A stretch of DNA of 21,535 nt from an uncultured Erythrobacter sp. (GTDB lineage Bacteria > Pseudomonadota > Alphaproteobacteria > Sphingomonadales > Sphingomonadaceae), in NCBI GenBank assembly GCA_947258465.1, contig CAMYIQ010000150.1:1-21535 (forward strand), given 5' to 3'. This document shows positions 7,368 through 15,073 of the stretch, one piece after another. The notes under the pieces are model-generated. The model saw only the letters and a program-made list of their open reading frames with translations, had not been told where the DNA came from and made no database searches. The first letter of the stretch is position 1. Each line of letters starts with the position of its first letter. The position numbers were made by a program, and so were the translations under genes.

Positions 7368-7856
7368 ATGCGCGGGGCGCTCGCCCTTTTCCTCCCGGCG
7401 GCGCTGTTGGCGTCCTGCGGGCAGGAGGCGGACGAACCCGCGGGCGCGGCGGCCACGGCCATTCCCGAAAATCTGCAACAGGGCGAATTGCCCGCGCAGC
7501 CTGCCGCCGAAGCGGGAATCGGAACGCCGATGGAAGAACGTGTCGCCACGCTCGGCCTGCTCAACAAGCGCAATAATGTCAGCCGCGATCTCGAAATGCG
7601 GCCCGGCGAACAGCAGCGTATCGGCGATGTCATCATCCGCTTGCAGGCATGCGAACGAACCGCGCCATGGGAAATGCCCAAGGAAACGGGGGCCTTCGTC
7701 CAGCTTCTGGTCAATCAGCGCGGATCGGCGGACGATTTCCGCAAGGTTTTTTCAGGCTGGTTGTTCGCCAATTCGCCCAGCCTGAACGTGGTCGAACATC
7801 CGATCTACGATGTCTGGGTCAAGGATTGCGCGATGGCCTTTCCGGGCGAGGAATAG
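7368..7856 (+). CDS. DUF2155 domain lipoprotein
   Basis: A 162-residue protein from ATG 7368 (a GTG at 7362, overlapping the previous stop, is the alternative). It has a short signal peptide with lipobox LLASC (Cys at about 16), an Ala/Pro/Glu-rich linker, then the DUF2155 domain from about residue 60: TLGLLNKRNNVSRDLEMRPG, IIRLQACERTAPWE, GAFVQLL, FSGWLFANSPSLNVVEHPIYDVWVKDC. The domain tends to lie next to NDUFA12 and its function is unknown; a periplasmic, membrane-anchored location is expected. The last 52 bases overlap the 3' end of aat on the other strand. Confidence 0.85.
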   Translation: MRGALALFLPAALLASCGQEADEPAGAAATAIPENLQQGELPAQPAAEAGIGTPMEERVATLGLLNKRNNVSRDLEMRPGEQQRIGDVIIRLQACERTAPWEMPKETGAFVQLLVNQRGSADDFRKVFSGWLFANSPSLNVVEHPIYDVWVKDCAMAFPGEE

Positions 7857-8506
7857 GCGCCGAACCACTCTATCGCATCGGGCAGCCTCACTTCGGGAAA
7901 CCCGCCCGCACCCGCCAGCAGAGCCATGTAACGCGACTGCGGGATAGCCTGTGCGCCCAGCCGCGCCAGATGATCGGTCATGAACTGGCAGTCGAGCAGG
8001 GCGTAGCCCGCCGTCCGCATGGCGGCGACCAGCCAGGCGAGCGCCACCTTGCTTGCATCGGTTTCCCGGCTGAACATGCTCTCGCCGCAAAAGACGCGGT
8101 CGAATGCCACGCCGTAAAGCCCGCCGACCAGATCGGGACCCCGCCAGCATTCGATCGAATGGGCGTGCCCCGCAATATGCAGAGCATTGTAGCTGGATTC
8201 GATTCGATGGCTGATCCAGCTCTCGGCATGTTCCTCGCGCGGGGCGGCGCAAGCCGCGATGACCCCCGGGAAATCGGTGTTGCAGGTCACGCGGAAGCGG
8301 TTCTGCCGCAATGTCTTCTTCAAGCTTTTCGACAGGCGGAAGCCATCGAGCGGGAGTATCGCCCGCTCGCGCGGTTCGACCCAATAGACCTCGGTATCCC
8401 TGCGGTGGTCGGCCATGGGGAACACACCGCCGCGATAAGCGCGCAGCAGGAGATCGACGGGAATTCGAGATGTCTTGGGGGCATGCATCGCGCGATCCCA
8501 TAACAC
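7805..8506 (-). CDS. aat: Leucyl/phenylalanyl-tRNA--protein transferase
   Basis: A 233-residue enzyme that adds Leu or Phe from tRNA to N-terminal Arg/Lys of proteins, creating N-degrons for ClpS/ClpAP. Diagnostic segments are LLLRAYRGGVFPM near the N-terminus, YWVEPRERAILPL, FRLSKSLKKTLR, the HAHSIECW motif, LVGGLYGVAFDRVFCGESMF, and the C-terminal LLDCQFMTDHLARLGA. ATG 8506 has a GGAAG element about 5 nt upstream; the ATG at 8488 is possible. It is convergent with the DUF2155 gene, sharing 52 bp of antisense overlap, and divergent from tRNA-Trp. Confidence 0.94.
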   Translation of the reverse strand: MLWDRAMHAPKTSRIPVDLLLRAYRGGVFPMADHRRDTEVYWVEPRERAILPLDGFRLSKSLKKTLRQNRFRVTCNTDFPGVIAACAAPREEHAESWISHRIESSYNALHIAGHAHSIECWRGPDLVGGLYGVAFDRVFCGESMFSRETDASKVALAWLVAAMRTAGYALLDCQFMTDHLARLGAQAIPQSRYMALLAGAGGFPEVRLPDAIEWFGAYSSPGKAIAQSLTQTS

Positions 8507-8573
8507 TTCCGCAGGTCGCGCGATATCCGCCTTGCCAAGTGCGAGCGGCCATACTAATGCGCGCCCTTCCTGC

Positions 8574-8649
8574 AGGGGTGTAGCTCAGCTGGTAGAGCAT
8601 CGGTCTCCAAAACCGAGGGCCACGGGTTCGAATCCTGTCACCCCTGCCA
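8574..8649 (+). tRNA. tRNA-Trp (CCA anticodon)
   Basis: A 76-nt cloverleaf can be folded by eye. The acceptor arms AGGGGTG (8574-8580) and CACCCCT (8639-8645) pair; the D-arm is GCTCAGCTGGTAGAGC. The anticodon stem TCGGT/ACCGA encloses loop CTCCAAA with anticodon CCA at 8607-8609. The T-arm carries GGTTCGAATCC, and discriminator G8646 is followed by an encoded CCA (8647-8649). The LOG-family gene starts 49 nt downstream on the same strand and may share the transcript. I see no integrase or repeated 3' tRNA segment, so nothing indicates use as an integration site. Confidence 0.97.
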
Positions 8650-8673
8650 TTTTCTCTTCGACTTGTATGGCCT

Positions 8674-8694
8674 CGCCCGGCGCACTATCGGGCG
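8674..8694 (+). other. Hairpin just upstream of the LOG-gene start
   Basis: CGCCCG (8674-8679) and CGGGCG (8689-8694) can form a perfect 6-bp GC stem with a 9-nt loop, ending 4 nt before ATG 8699. There is no T-run, so it is not an intrinsic terminator. It would sequester the only purine-containing stretch before the start, so it may limit initiation or mark the tRNA 3' processing boundary. Confidence 0.45.
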
Positions 8695-8698
8695 GCGT

Positions 8699-9589
8699 AT
8701 GACAGAAGAAGAAAAACGCGAACACTGTATCGCCGAGCGCAAGTTCTACGCTGCCGAACAGGAAGCCAAGTTCGAGCAGAAGGGTCTCGAGGTCGAGACA
8801 CCGCAGACAGAGCATCCAAGCTACAAGCTGGCTTTCCAGGATACCGACTTCCTCCTGCGCGAGGAATTGCGGCCGGTCCGTTTCCAGCTCGAACTGCTCA
8901 AGCCCGAAATGGTTCTGGACGAGGCCGGCGTCGGTTCGACGCTGGTGATGTATGGCAGCGCACGCATTCCCCCGCCCGAAGCGGCCGAAACCGCGCTGGA
9001 AGGGGCCAAGGATTTGCCCGAGGACGAACGCCAGGTCGTCGAGCGCCTCGTGGCCAAGTCGAAATATTACGACGAAGCGCGCAAGCTCGCCACGTTGGCC
9101 ACGGAAAAGTCGATCATCGAGAACGGCAAACGCCAGTTCGTCGTCTGCTCGGGCGGCGGTCCGTCGATCATGGAGGCGGCCAATCGCGGCGCGAGCGAGG
9201 CTGGCGGGGAATCCATCGGGCTCAACATCATCCTGCCGCATGAACAGGCGCCCAATCAGTATGTGACGCCCTATCTTTCGCTGAACTTCCACTATTTCGC
9301 CCTGCGCAAGATGCATTTCCTGCTGCGCGCGCGGGCAGTGGCCGTGTTCCCGGGCGGTTTCGGTACATTCGACGAGCTGTTCGAACTGCTGACCCTGATT
9401 CAGACCGGCAAGATGAAGCCGATCCCCATCCTGCTGTTCGGCAAGGAATTCTGGACGCGCGTGGTCAATTTCGAGGCGATCGCCGAGGAAGGCACGATCT
9501 CGAAGAAGGACCTCGACCTGTTCCGCTGGTGCGAAACCGCGGAAGAGGCATGGGAGTATCTGTGCGAATTCTACGAGCTCGGCTGCTGA
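8699..9589 (+). CDS. LOG family (TIGR00730) Rossmann-fold nucleosidase-like protein
   Basis: A 296-residue protein from ATG 8699. An N-terminal helical extension (about 1-75) precedes a Rossmann-like LOG core: TLVMYGSARIP (81-91), SGGGPSIMEAANRGA (151-165), the conserved Arg/Lys of ALRKMHF (201-207) and PGGFGTFDELFE (218-229). The last is the PGGxGTxxE motif that binds the ribose-phosphate and supplies catalysis. Family members cleave nucleoside 5'-monophosphates to base and ribose 5-phosphate, and some make cytokinins. In bacteria with this longer form the physiological role is usually nucleotide salvage or is unknown. It follows tRNA-Trp on the same strand and ends 3 nt before the convergent thiD stop. 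Confidence 0.88.
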   Translation: MTEEEKREHCIAERKFYAAEQEAKFEQKGLEVETPQTEHPSYKLAFQDTDFLLREELRPVRFQLELLKPEMVLDEAGVGSTLVMYGSARIPPPEAAETALEGAKDLPEDERQVVERLVAKSKYYDEARKLATLATEKSIIENGKRQFVVCSGGGPSIMEAANRGASEAGGESIGLNIILPHEQAPNQYVTPYLSLNFHYFALRKMHFLLRARAVAVFPGGFGTFDELFELLTLIQTGKMKPIPILLFGKEFWTRVVNFEAIAEEGTISKKDLDLFRWCETAEEAWEYLCEFYELGC

Positions 9590-9592
9590 TCT

Positions 9593-10399
9593 TCAGGCCT
9601 GCTTGCGCACCGCCTGGTGCCCGAGCGGGCCGCTCCCTTCGCCGAATCTGGGGGCATTTTCGATTGCCGAATGGGTAAAGGCGCGGGCGATACGGATCGC
9701 ATTGGTCAGCGGTTGCCGATAGCCAAGCAGCGTCGCCAGCGCGGCCGAGAGCGTACAGCCCGTACCGTGCGTGTGACGCGTATCGATCCGTGCATGGGCG
9801 AAGCTCGCCAGCTTGCCTGTGGGTGAAACGATCCGGTCGACCACCTGCGTTTCGTCACCCGCGTGGCCGCCCTTGGCCAGGACCTGCACGCCGTGGCGCT
9901 CGGCCAGCGTCTTGGCTGCATCGAACACATCCTCGTCGGCGATGGTCTCGCGCCCGGTCAGAATTTCAAGTTCGGGCAGGTTGGGTGTGACGATGGTGGC
10001 GATTTCCATCAGGGCGGCGAAACCGGCGATCGTATCCTCGTCCGCGAGCACGGACCCGCTGGTTGCGACCATGACCGGATCGAACACGATCGGCCCGGCG
10101 AAACTGTCCAGCCTATCGGCGAGCAGCCGCGCGGTTTCCGGTGAACCGAGCATGCCGATCTTGATCGCGTCGACTCCGATATCGGACAGGCAGCTTTCCA
10201 CCTGTTCCAGCACGAATTTCGGCGGCAGCGTTTCCACACCCTGTACGCCGCAGGTATTCTGCGCGGTGACTGCGGTGATTGCGGTCATCGCATAGCCGCC
10301 CAGCATGATGATGGTCTTGATATCGGCCTGGATTCCGGCGCCGCCCGAACTGTCGGAGCCGGCGATGGACAGAATGCGGGGCGGGGCGGGTTCGCTCAT
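9593..10399 (-). CDS. thiD: Hydroxymethylpyrimidine/phosphomethylpyrimidine kinase
   Basis: A 268-residue ribokinase-fold enzyme making HMP pyrophosphate for thiamine synthesis through two sequential phosphorylations. Residues 8-30 (ILSIAGSDSSGGAGIQADIK) carry the N-terminal substrate motif. KIGMLGS and FDPVMVATSG follow in the core. THGTGCTLSAALA, with Cys near 215, is the anion-hole and catalytic motif. The ATG at 10399 overlaps the DUF1272 stop by 4 bases (ATGA), so I prefer it over longer in-frame starts. It is the third gene of glmM-DUF1272-thiD; no other thi gene is near. Confidence 0.95.
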   Translation of the reverse strand: MSEPAPPRILSIAGSDSSGGAGIQADIKTIIMLGGYAMTAITAVTAQNTCGVQGVETLPPKFVLEQVESCLSDIGVDAIKIGMLGSPETARLLADRLDSFAGPIVFDPVMVATSGSVLADEDTIAGFAALMEIATIVTPNLPELEILTGRETIADEDVFDAAKTLAERHGVQVLAKGGHAGDETQVVDRIVSPTGKLASFAHARIDTRHTHGTGCTLSAALATLLGYRQPLTNAIRIARAFTHSAIENAPRFGEGSGPLGHQAVRKQA

Positions 10400-10620
10400 C
10401 CGCTGAATTTCCGCGTCGTGCCCGGCGGAAATTTCTCGTGCAGTTTCTTCGCGCGCGTGGGCCGGTCCATCAGCTCTCCCCCGCAATTGGGGCAGACATC
10501 ATCGAGGTCCTCGGCGCATTCGGCGCAGAAGGTGCACTCAAAACTGCAAATGAAGGCGCCGGAATTCTGCGCCGGAAGATCGGTGCCGCAGCGTTCGCAA
10601 TCGGGGCGCATTTCAAGCAT
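10396..10620 (-). CDS. DUF1272 small zinc-ribbon protein
   Basis: A 74-residue cytosolic protein with eight cysteines in the N-terminal two thirds: C8, C11, C25, C29, C32, C35, C43 and C46. The order CERC, CSFECTFCAEC, CPNC matches DUF1272 (PF06906) and suggests two zinc-binding knuckles. The C-terminal tail is basic (RPTRAKKLHEKF). The function is unknown. It is locked between glmM and thiD: its ATG overlaps the glmM stop by one base (TGATG) and its stop overlaps the thiD start by four. This implies translational coupling, but no functional link to either enzyme is known. Confidence 0.88.
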   Translation of the reverse strand: MLEMRPDCERCGTDLPAQNSGAFICSFECTFCAECAEDLDDVCPNCGGELMDRPTRAKKLHEKFPPGTTRKFSG

Positions 10621-11957
10621 CAGATCGCGCCCTTCACGGCGGCGCAGATCCGGTCGACCACCGTTTCGACCTGCGCGGCATCGTCGCCTTCGGCCATCAC
10701 CCGGATGACCGGCTCGGTGCCGGAGGGGCGGATCACCAGGCGGCCCTTGCCCGCCAGTTCCTGCTCCGCCTCGGCAATCACCTGCCGAACGGTTTCATTG
10801 TCCAGCGGCTTGCCGCCCGAATAGCGTACATTCTTGAGCAGTTGCGGAACCGGGTCGAAAACGTGCAGCAATTCGCTCGCCGGCTTGCCCGAGCGCACCA
10901 GGCTGGCAAGGATGCGGAGCGCTGCGATGGTGCCGTCACCCGTGGTGCCGTGCTCGAGCAGGATCATATGCCCCGATTGCTCGCCCCCGACATTGAATCC
11001 CCCTTCCTTCATCCGTTCGAGCACGTAGCGATCGCCGACCTTCGTGCGCTCGAGGCTAAGGCCGATTCCCTCCAGATAGCGTTCGAGCCCGAGATTGGAC
11101 ATCACCGTGGCCACCACGCCATCGCCCTTAAGCTCGCCCAGCGCCTTCAACCGGCTGGCGATCAGCGCCATGATCTGGTCGCCATCGACCGTCTTGCCTT
11201 TCTCGTCGATGACGATCAGCCGGTCCGCATCGCCATCCAGCGCAATGCCGATGTCGGCGCCTTCGTCGATCACGCGGGCCTTGATGGCATCCAGCGCGGT
11301 CGAGCCGACGCCGTCATTGATATTGGTTCCGTTGGGTTCGACACCCATCGGGATGATGTCCGCGCCCAGTTCCCAGATTGCGCTGGGGGCGACCTGGTAG
11401 GCGGCGCCGTTGGCACAGTCGACCACCACTTTAAGCCCGTCGAAGCGAACATCGGAGGCCACCGATTGCTTGACCGCATGGATGTAGCGCCCGCGCGCAT
11501 CCTCGATCCGCCGCGCCCGCCCGATGCGGTCCGGCTCGACCAGCAAGGGGTCCTGTTCGAGCAATCGCTCGATCGCGGCTTCGGCCTTGTCCGACAGCTT
11601 GTAGCCATCGGGGCCGAACAGCTTGATGCCATTATCTTCGAACGGGTTGTGGCTGGCGGAAATCATCACACCCAGATCGGCGCGCATTTCGCGCGTGAGC
11701 AGGGCGATGGCGGGCGTCGGCAGCGGCCCGGTCATGATCACGTCCATCCCGACCGAGGTGAAACCCGCAACCAGCGCGCTTTCCATCATATAGCCCGACA
11801 GGCGTGTATCCTTGCCGATCACCACGCGGTGCCGGTGGTCGCCGCGCAGGAAATGCGTGCCTGCCGCCTGGCCTACGCGCATCGCGGTGGCGGCGGTCAT
11901 CACGCCCTCGTTCGTGCGTCCACGAATTCCGTCAGTGCCGAAGAAATTGCGAGCCAT
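10620..11957 (-). CDS. glmM: Phosphoglucosamine mutase
   Basis: A 445-residue enzyme interconverting glucosamine 6-phosphate and glucosamine 1-phosphate, which feeds UDP-GlcNAc for peptidoglycan and LPS. Four-domain organisation is visible. RNFFGTDGIRG is at the N-terminus. MISASHNPFEDNGIK carries the phosphoserine S102. DGDADR near residue 240 is the Mg2+ loop, GGEQSGH binds substrate, and RPSGTEPVIRVM near 410 is the phosphate-binding loop. The start is the ATG of MARNFF at 11957; an in-frame extension of 11 residues exists but is unlike the family. It heads the glmM-DUF1272-thiD operon and is divergent from sodB across 174 bp. Confidence 0.96.
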   Translation of the reverse strand: MARNFFGTDGIRGRTNEGVMTAATAMRVGQAAGTHFLRGDHRHRVVIGKDTRLSGYMMESALVAGFTSVGMDVIMTGPLPTPAIALLTREMRADLGVMISASHNPFEDNGIKLFGPDGYKLSDKAEAAIERLLEQDPLLVEPDRIGRARRIEDARGRYIHAVKQSVASDVRFDGLKVVVDCANGAAYQVAPSAIWELGADIIPMGVEPNGTNINDGVGSTALDAIKARVIDEGADIGIALDGDADRLIVIDEKGKTVDGDQIMALIASRLKALGELKGDGVVATVMSNLGLERYLEGIGLSLERTKVGDRYVLERMKEGGFNVGGEQSGHMILLEHGTTGDGTIAALRILASLVRSGKPASELLHVFDPVPQLLKNVRYSGGKPLDNETVRQVIAEAEQELAGKGRLVIRPSGTEPVIRVMAEGDDAAQVETVVDRICAAVKGAI

Positions 11958-12131
11958 CTGTCGGGCGTCTCCTTTTGCTAGGCCCCCCATGGCGCGGTTG
12001 GGCTGCGAATAAAAGACCGTCTGCCCCCCTTTTCGCGCACAATATCGCCGCTATGTGCAACCACGCGCGCATCGACGCGTTAGGAACGCGAACACGAATT
12101 TCTTTCACTCCAACCCAAGAGGGGACATTTC

Positions 12132-12743
12132 ATGGCTTTTGCGCTGATCGACCTGCCTTACGACGACACTGCGCTGGAACCGGCCGTGTCGGCAAAGACG
12201 CTGTCGTTTCACCACGGCAAGCACCACAAGGCTTATATCGACAAAACCAATGCCGCGATCGAGGGCGGCGAGTTGGCCGACAAGAGCCTGGAAGAGGTCA
12301 TTGCGGCGGCTCGTGGCAGCAATGCGGGACTGTTCAACAATTCGGCCCAGAGCTGGAACCACGGCTTCTACTGGCACTCGATGGCGGCCGAGGAAACCAA
12401 CGCTTCGGGCGAACTGAAAAGCATGATCGACGAAGCTTTCGGTTCGATCGACGGGCTCAAGGAAAAGCTGGCAGAACGCGGTGCGGGGCATTTCGCCAGC
12501 GGCTGGGTCTGGCTGGCGGTCAAGGATGGCACGCTGACCATCGAGGAAACCCATGACGGCGATACGCTGGCCGATCAGGCCGACGTCAACCCGCTGCTCG
12601 TGATCGATCTCTGGGAGCACGCCTATTATCTCGACCACCAGAATGCGCGCCCCGCCTATCTCGAAGCGGTGAGCGGTAAGCTGAACTGGAGCTTCGCGAG
12701 CGAAAACCTGGCCCGCGGGACCACTTGGCAGTATCCGAACTAA
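12132..12743 (+). CDS. sodB: Superoxide dismutase, Fe type
   Basis: A 203-residue Fe/Mn superoxide dismutase that converts superoxide to hydrogen peroxide and oxygen in the cytosol (no signal peptide). The metal ligands are recognisable: H27 (FHHGKHH), H77 (WNHGFYW), D159 and H163 (IDLWEHAYY). Gln73, four residues before H77 (NNSAQSWNH), is the Fe-type active-site glutamine, and the Mn-type C-terminal Gln is absent. A GAGGGGAC ribosome site precedes the ATG. It is monocistronic with its own hairpin terminator. A GGAAC at 12083-12087 lacks a matching -10, so EcfG control is not supported. Confidence 0.97.
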   Translation: MAFALIDLPYDDTALEPAVSAKTLSFHHGKHHKAYIDKTNAAIEGGELADKSLEEVIAAARGSNAGLFNNSAQSWNHGFYWHSMAAEETNASGELKSMIDEAFGSIDGLKEKLAERGAGHFASGWVWLAVKDGTLTIEETHDGDTLADQADVNPLLVIDLWEHAYYLDHQNARPAYLEAVSGKLNWSFASENLARGTTWQYPN

Positions 12744-12766
12744 GGATCGCCGAAGACCATTTTGAG

Positions 12767-12797
12767 AAACCCGTCGCCAGCGATGGCGGCGGGTTTT
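12767..12797. terminator. Bidirectional intrinsic terminator between sodB and the AI-2E permease
   Basis: AAACCCGTCGCC (12767-12778) pairs with GGCGGCGGGTTT (12785-12796) through one G-T wobble around a 6-nt loop. A T-run follows on the plus strand, and the flanking A's give a T-run on the minus strand. It lies between the sodB stop (12743) and the permease stop (12798), so it can serve both convergent genes. Confidence 0.85.
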
Positions 12798-13976
12798 CTA
12801 TTGCGGCGGCGCCTTGTCCGAAGCCGGTTCGTCGAACAGGCTGGCCGTAAAGAGCGGTTCGCCGAAGATGAACCCGACCAGGTTCGGTCTGCCGATATGA
12901 TCGAACAATGCAGTCAGCATCAGCAGGATCGGCACCGACAGAAGCGCGCCGAAAAAGCCCCAAATCCAGGTGAAATAGGACAGTGCGATCAGGATCAGGA
13001 CGGGATTCATGGTGAACCGCGCGCCCAGAATGGATGGGGTGACCATGTTGGCCTCCACCGTGTGCAGCGCGAGATAGGCTGCTGCCGGTATCAGGCCGAG
13101 CACGATCGTGTCGGCGGTGCCGATCCCGAACAGCCCGAGCAGGGCGATCATCACGATCGGGCCGACATAGGGGAGGAAATTGAGCAGAGCCGCCAGCCCG
13201 CCCCACATGATCGGCGCATCCACACCCAGCGCCCAGGCGCCCAGCGCCACCACCACGCCGACCAGCGCATTGATCCACCCGACGGTCAGAATATAGGCGG
13301 CGACCCGATCCTGCACCTCGCGCAGGACGCGCGCGGCCTTGATACTGGTGCCGAAACTCGCGCGTCCGAACAGCAGGCGCTGGCGCAGGCGTACACGCGC
13401 TTCGATCATGAAATAGGCCATCAGCAGCGTCAGGATCGTCTCGATGATCAAGCTGGGGGTGGCGAAGGCGACCTGTTCGAGCAGGCTCGGCGCGGCCAGC
13501 ACCACTTCGCGCGTCCCTTCATCGTTCATCAGCGCAGCCAGTTGAGCGTTGATCGTGGCGATCCAGGCAAACCGTTCGCGCAGCTCGCTGAAACGCGACA
13601 TTACGCGCCTGACCATGTCGGGAACATCGTCGAACAGGGCGATGGCGGGCTGCAGGATCAGCGCGAGGGCCAGCAGCAGGATGGTGAAGAAAATCAGCAG
13701 CGCGGTGACCGATGCCAGCGCATTGGGCAGGCCCCAGCCATTGAGCTTGTCCGCCAGCGGCGAGAGGATCACGGTCAGCACCAGCGCCGTAACGACAGGC
13801 AGGAACACCACCGAACCGATCGACAGGACGAAGGGCAGAGCAAAGAACAGGCCGAGCCCGATCAGCAGGACGAGCGAGGACGTCAGCCGCAATTCCTGTT
13901 CCGCGAACGCCAGCCGACGCGAACGGCGCGCGTCCGCGCGCGGTGCGTTCGGCTCGGGAGGCTGGGTCTCGCTCAT
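12798..13976 (-). CDS. AI-2E family transporter (PerM-like permease)
   Basis: A 392-residue integral membrane protein. After a charged N-terminus rich in Arg (about 1-30), two hydrophobic hairpins follow (LVLLIGLGLFFALPFVLSIG and VVTALVLTVILSPL, then ALASVTALLIFFTILLLALA). A soluble middle region (about 125-190) precedes a C-terminal block of about four membrane segments containing WGGLAALLNFLPYVGPIVM and the NPVLILIALSYFTWIWGFFGALLSVPI signature. This is PF01594 topology. Members export small molecules or ions (AI-2 in some, Na+/H+ in others); the substrate cannot be told from sequence. It ends in the bidirectional terminator shared with sodB. Confidence 0.9.
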   Translation of the reverse strand: MSETQPPEPNAPRADARRSRRLAFAEQELRLTSSLVLLIGLGLFFALPFVLSIGSVVFLPVVTALVLTVILSPLADKLNGWGLPNALASVTALLIFFTILLLALALILQPAIALFDDVPDMVRRVMSRFSELRERFAWIATINAQLAALMNDEGTREVVLAAPSLLEQVAFATPSLIIETILTLLMAYFMIEARVRLRQRLLFGRASFGTSIKAARVLREVQDRVAAYILTVGWINALVGVVVALGAWALGVDAPIMWGGLAALLNFLPYVGPIVMIALLGLFGIGTADTIVLGLIPAAAYLALHTVEANMVTPSILGARFTMNPVLILIALSYFTWIWGFFGALLSVPILLMLTALFDHIGRPNLVGFIFGEPLFTASLFDEPASDKAPPQ

Positions 13977-14034
13977 CAGCCTCTATCTGCCCTCCACGGC
14001 GAATCGTGACAAGCGCCGCACGAACAAAGATTTT

Positions 14035-14640
14035 CTAGCTGCGGCTGGCGCCCTGGCCCGCGGCGACGTCGTCGAGCTCTTCGAGAATGGCGCGGTGCGC
14101 GGCATTGTCGTCGATCGAGCGCTTTGGAATATTGCCATCGGCCAGCATTGCATTGAGCGCGGCGCGGGCGCGCCCGACCCTGCTCTTGATCGTGCCCACG
14201 GCGCAGCCGCAGATGGTCGCGGCTTCTTCGTAGGAGAAGCCGCCCGCGCCCACCAGCAGCAGCGCCTCGCGCCGTTCGGGCGGCAGCGTCAGCAAGGCGC
14301 GGTGCATATCCGACAGGTGAATCGGTTCTTCCTGACCGGCGGGTGCGGTCAGCACGCGTTCGGCCACCGTCTCGTCATATTCGCCGCGAAACCGGTTGCG
14401 GCGCATATCGGTCAGATAGGCATTGCGCAGAATCACGAAGGTCCAGGCGCGCATGCTCGTGCCGGGTTGGAAGCGCTCTTGCGCGGCCCAGGCCTTGAGC
14501 AGCGTTTCCTGCACGAGATCGTCGGCCATGTCGGCCCTGCCGCACAGCCCGCGCGCAAAGGCGCGCAGATGAGGCACGACTTCGGTGAGCTCGCGTTTGA
14601 AATCAGCCTTTTCGGAGGCCGTCCGTTCCTCCTTCGCCAT
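14035..14640 (-). CDS. ecfG: EcfG-type general stress response sigma factor
   Basis: A 201-residue ECF sigma factor. Region 2 spans about 18-80 (DLVQETLLKAWAAQERFQPG, MRAWTFVILRNAYLTDMRRN). Region 4 spans about 115-165 (LLTLPPERREALLLVGAGGF, then SYEEAATICGCAVGTIKSRV). The FVILRN and C-x-C-A-VGTIKSRVGRAR features are typical of EcfG. It directs RNA polymerase to GGAAC-N16/17-cGTT promoters and is held by NepR until phosphorylated PhyR removes NepR. Its ATG overlaps the nepR stop by one base (TGATG), so anti-sigma and sigma are co-translated from the EcfG promoter at 14915-14939, giving positive autoregulation. Confidence 0.95.
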   Translation of the reverse strand: MAKEERTASEKADFKRELTEVVPHLRAFARGLCGRADMADDLVQETLLKAWAAQERFQPGTSMRAWTFVILRNAYLTDMRRNRFRGEYDETVAERVLTAPAGQEEPIHLSDMHRALLTLPPERREALLLVGAGGFSYEEAATICGCAVGTIKSRVGRARAALNAMLADGNIPKRSIDDNAAHRAILEELDDVAAGQGASRS

Positions 14641-14831
14641 CAGTCTTTCGCATCCAGCTTGTCGAGAAGATCCTGGAACGTGTCGGGCAGCGGTTCCTCC
14701 ACGACCGAATCGTAAAGCTTCCTCAGGCCGGTTGCCCAGTCCGGGTGCGTGTCCTTGCCGCTTTTGGCGGGAGTGGGAAGCGGTCCGCCAGCGGGGACCC
14801 GCTGCGGTGTCTTGGGCGTCTTGGAACTCAT
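14640..14831 (-). CDS. nepR: Anti-sigma factor NepR
   Basis: A 63-residue protein. A disordered Pro/Lys-rich N-terminus (1-30) is followed by helix 1, GLRKLYDSVVEE (35-46), the linker PLP, and helix 2, TFQDLLDKLD (51-60). This is the NepR core that clamps EcfG regions 2 and 4 and is transferred to the sigma-like domain of phosphorylated PhyR. Length and motif order match the family. It is the first gene of the nepR-ecfG operon, with the 1-base overlap to ecfG, and is preceded by a perfect EcfG promoter and a leader of about 77 nt. Confidence 0.95.
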   Translation of the reverse strand: MSSKTPKTPQRVPAGGPLPTPAKSGKDTHPDWATGLRKLYDSVVEEPLPDTFQDLLDKLDAKD

Positions 14832-14914
14832 GGCGCGAAAGGTACTACCTTTTTAGATTTCTCGCCCGGGCAGCGTGCACGGGCGGAAGTGTCGATCCCG
14901 GATGTGCTTCGCAC

Positions 14915-14939
14915 AACGTATGGACAACACACAGGTTCC
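14915..14939 (-). promoter_or_regulatory. EcfG promoter of nepR-ecfG
   Basis: On the minus strand GGAAC (14939-14935), a 16-nt spacer and CGTT (14918-14915) match the EcfG consensus at every position. The expected transcription start is near 14908, about 77 nt before the nepR ATG at 14831. It makes the sigma factor operon autoregulated. Confidence 0.88.
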
Positions 14940-15073
14940 CGCCAACCCCATCTTGGAACTAAACGCGCTCCCCGGCATAGTGAATCGCAATATACGACAA
15001 CACCGGATGAATTGTCAGGGGCAGAACGCTGGTCACCGAGAAACTCCAACGCAAAGGACGCCGGAGGCGTTGG

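Noticed and set aside
8532..8557. TTGCCA/TACTAA as a sigma-70 promoter for tRNA-Trp
   Set aside because: The spacer is only 14 nt; the -10 may be real, but the pair is not convincing.
8574..8649. tRNA-Trp as an integration site for a mobile element
   Set aside because: No integrase gene and no repeat of the tRNA 3' end are visible in the flanks.
10842..11981. 379-codon plus-strand frame antisense to glmM
   Set aside because: It is a shadow of glmM, whose catalytic motifs are all intact on the minus strand.
12083..12110. GGAAC upstream of sodB as an EcfG promoter
   Set aside because: The expected -10 position reads TTCA; no GTT within the allowed spacing.
12762..14009. 415-codon plus-strand frame opposite the AI-2E permease
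   Set aside because: The product is a low-complexity Gln/Arg/Asp-rich mirror of membrane codons, typical of an antisense shadow.
14955..14980. GGAAC on the plus strand upstream of the CHASE-HWE sensor as an EcfG promoter
   Set aside because: No GTT occurs at 16-18 nt; the sequence there is CATAGTG, so only the -35 half matches.
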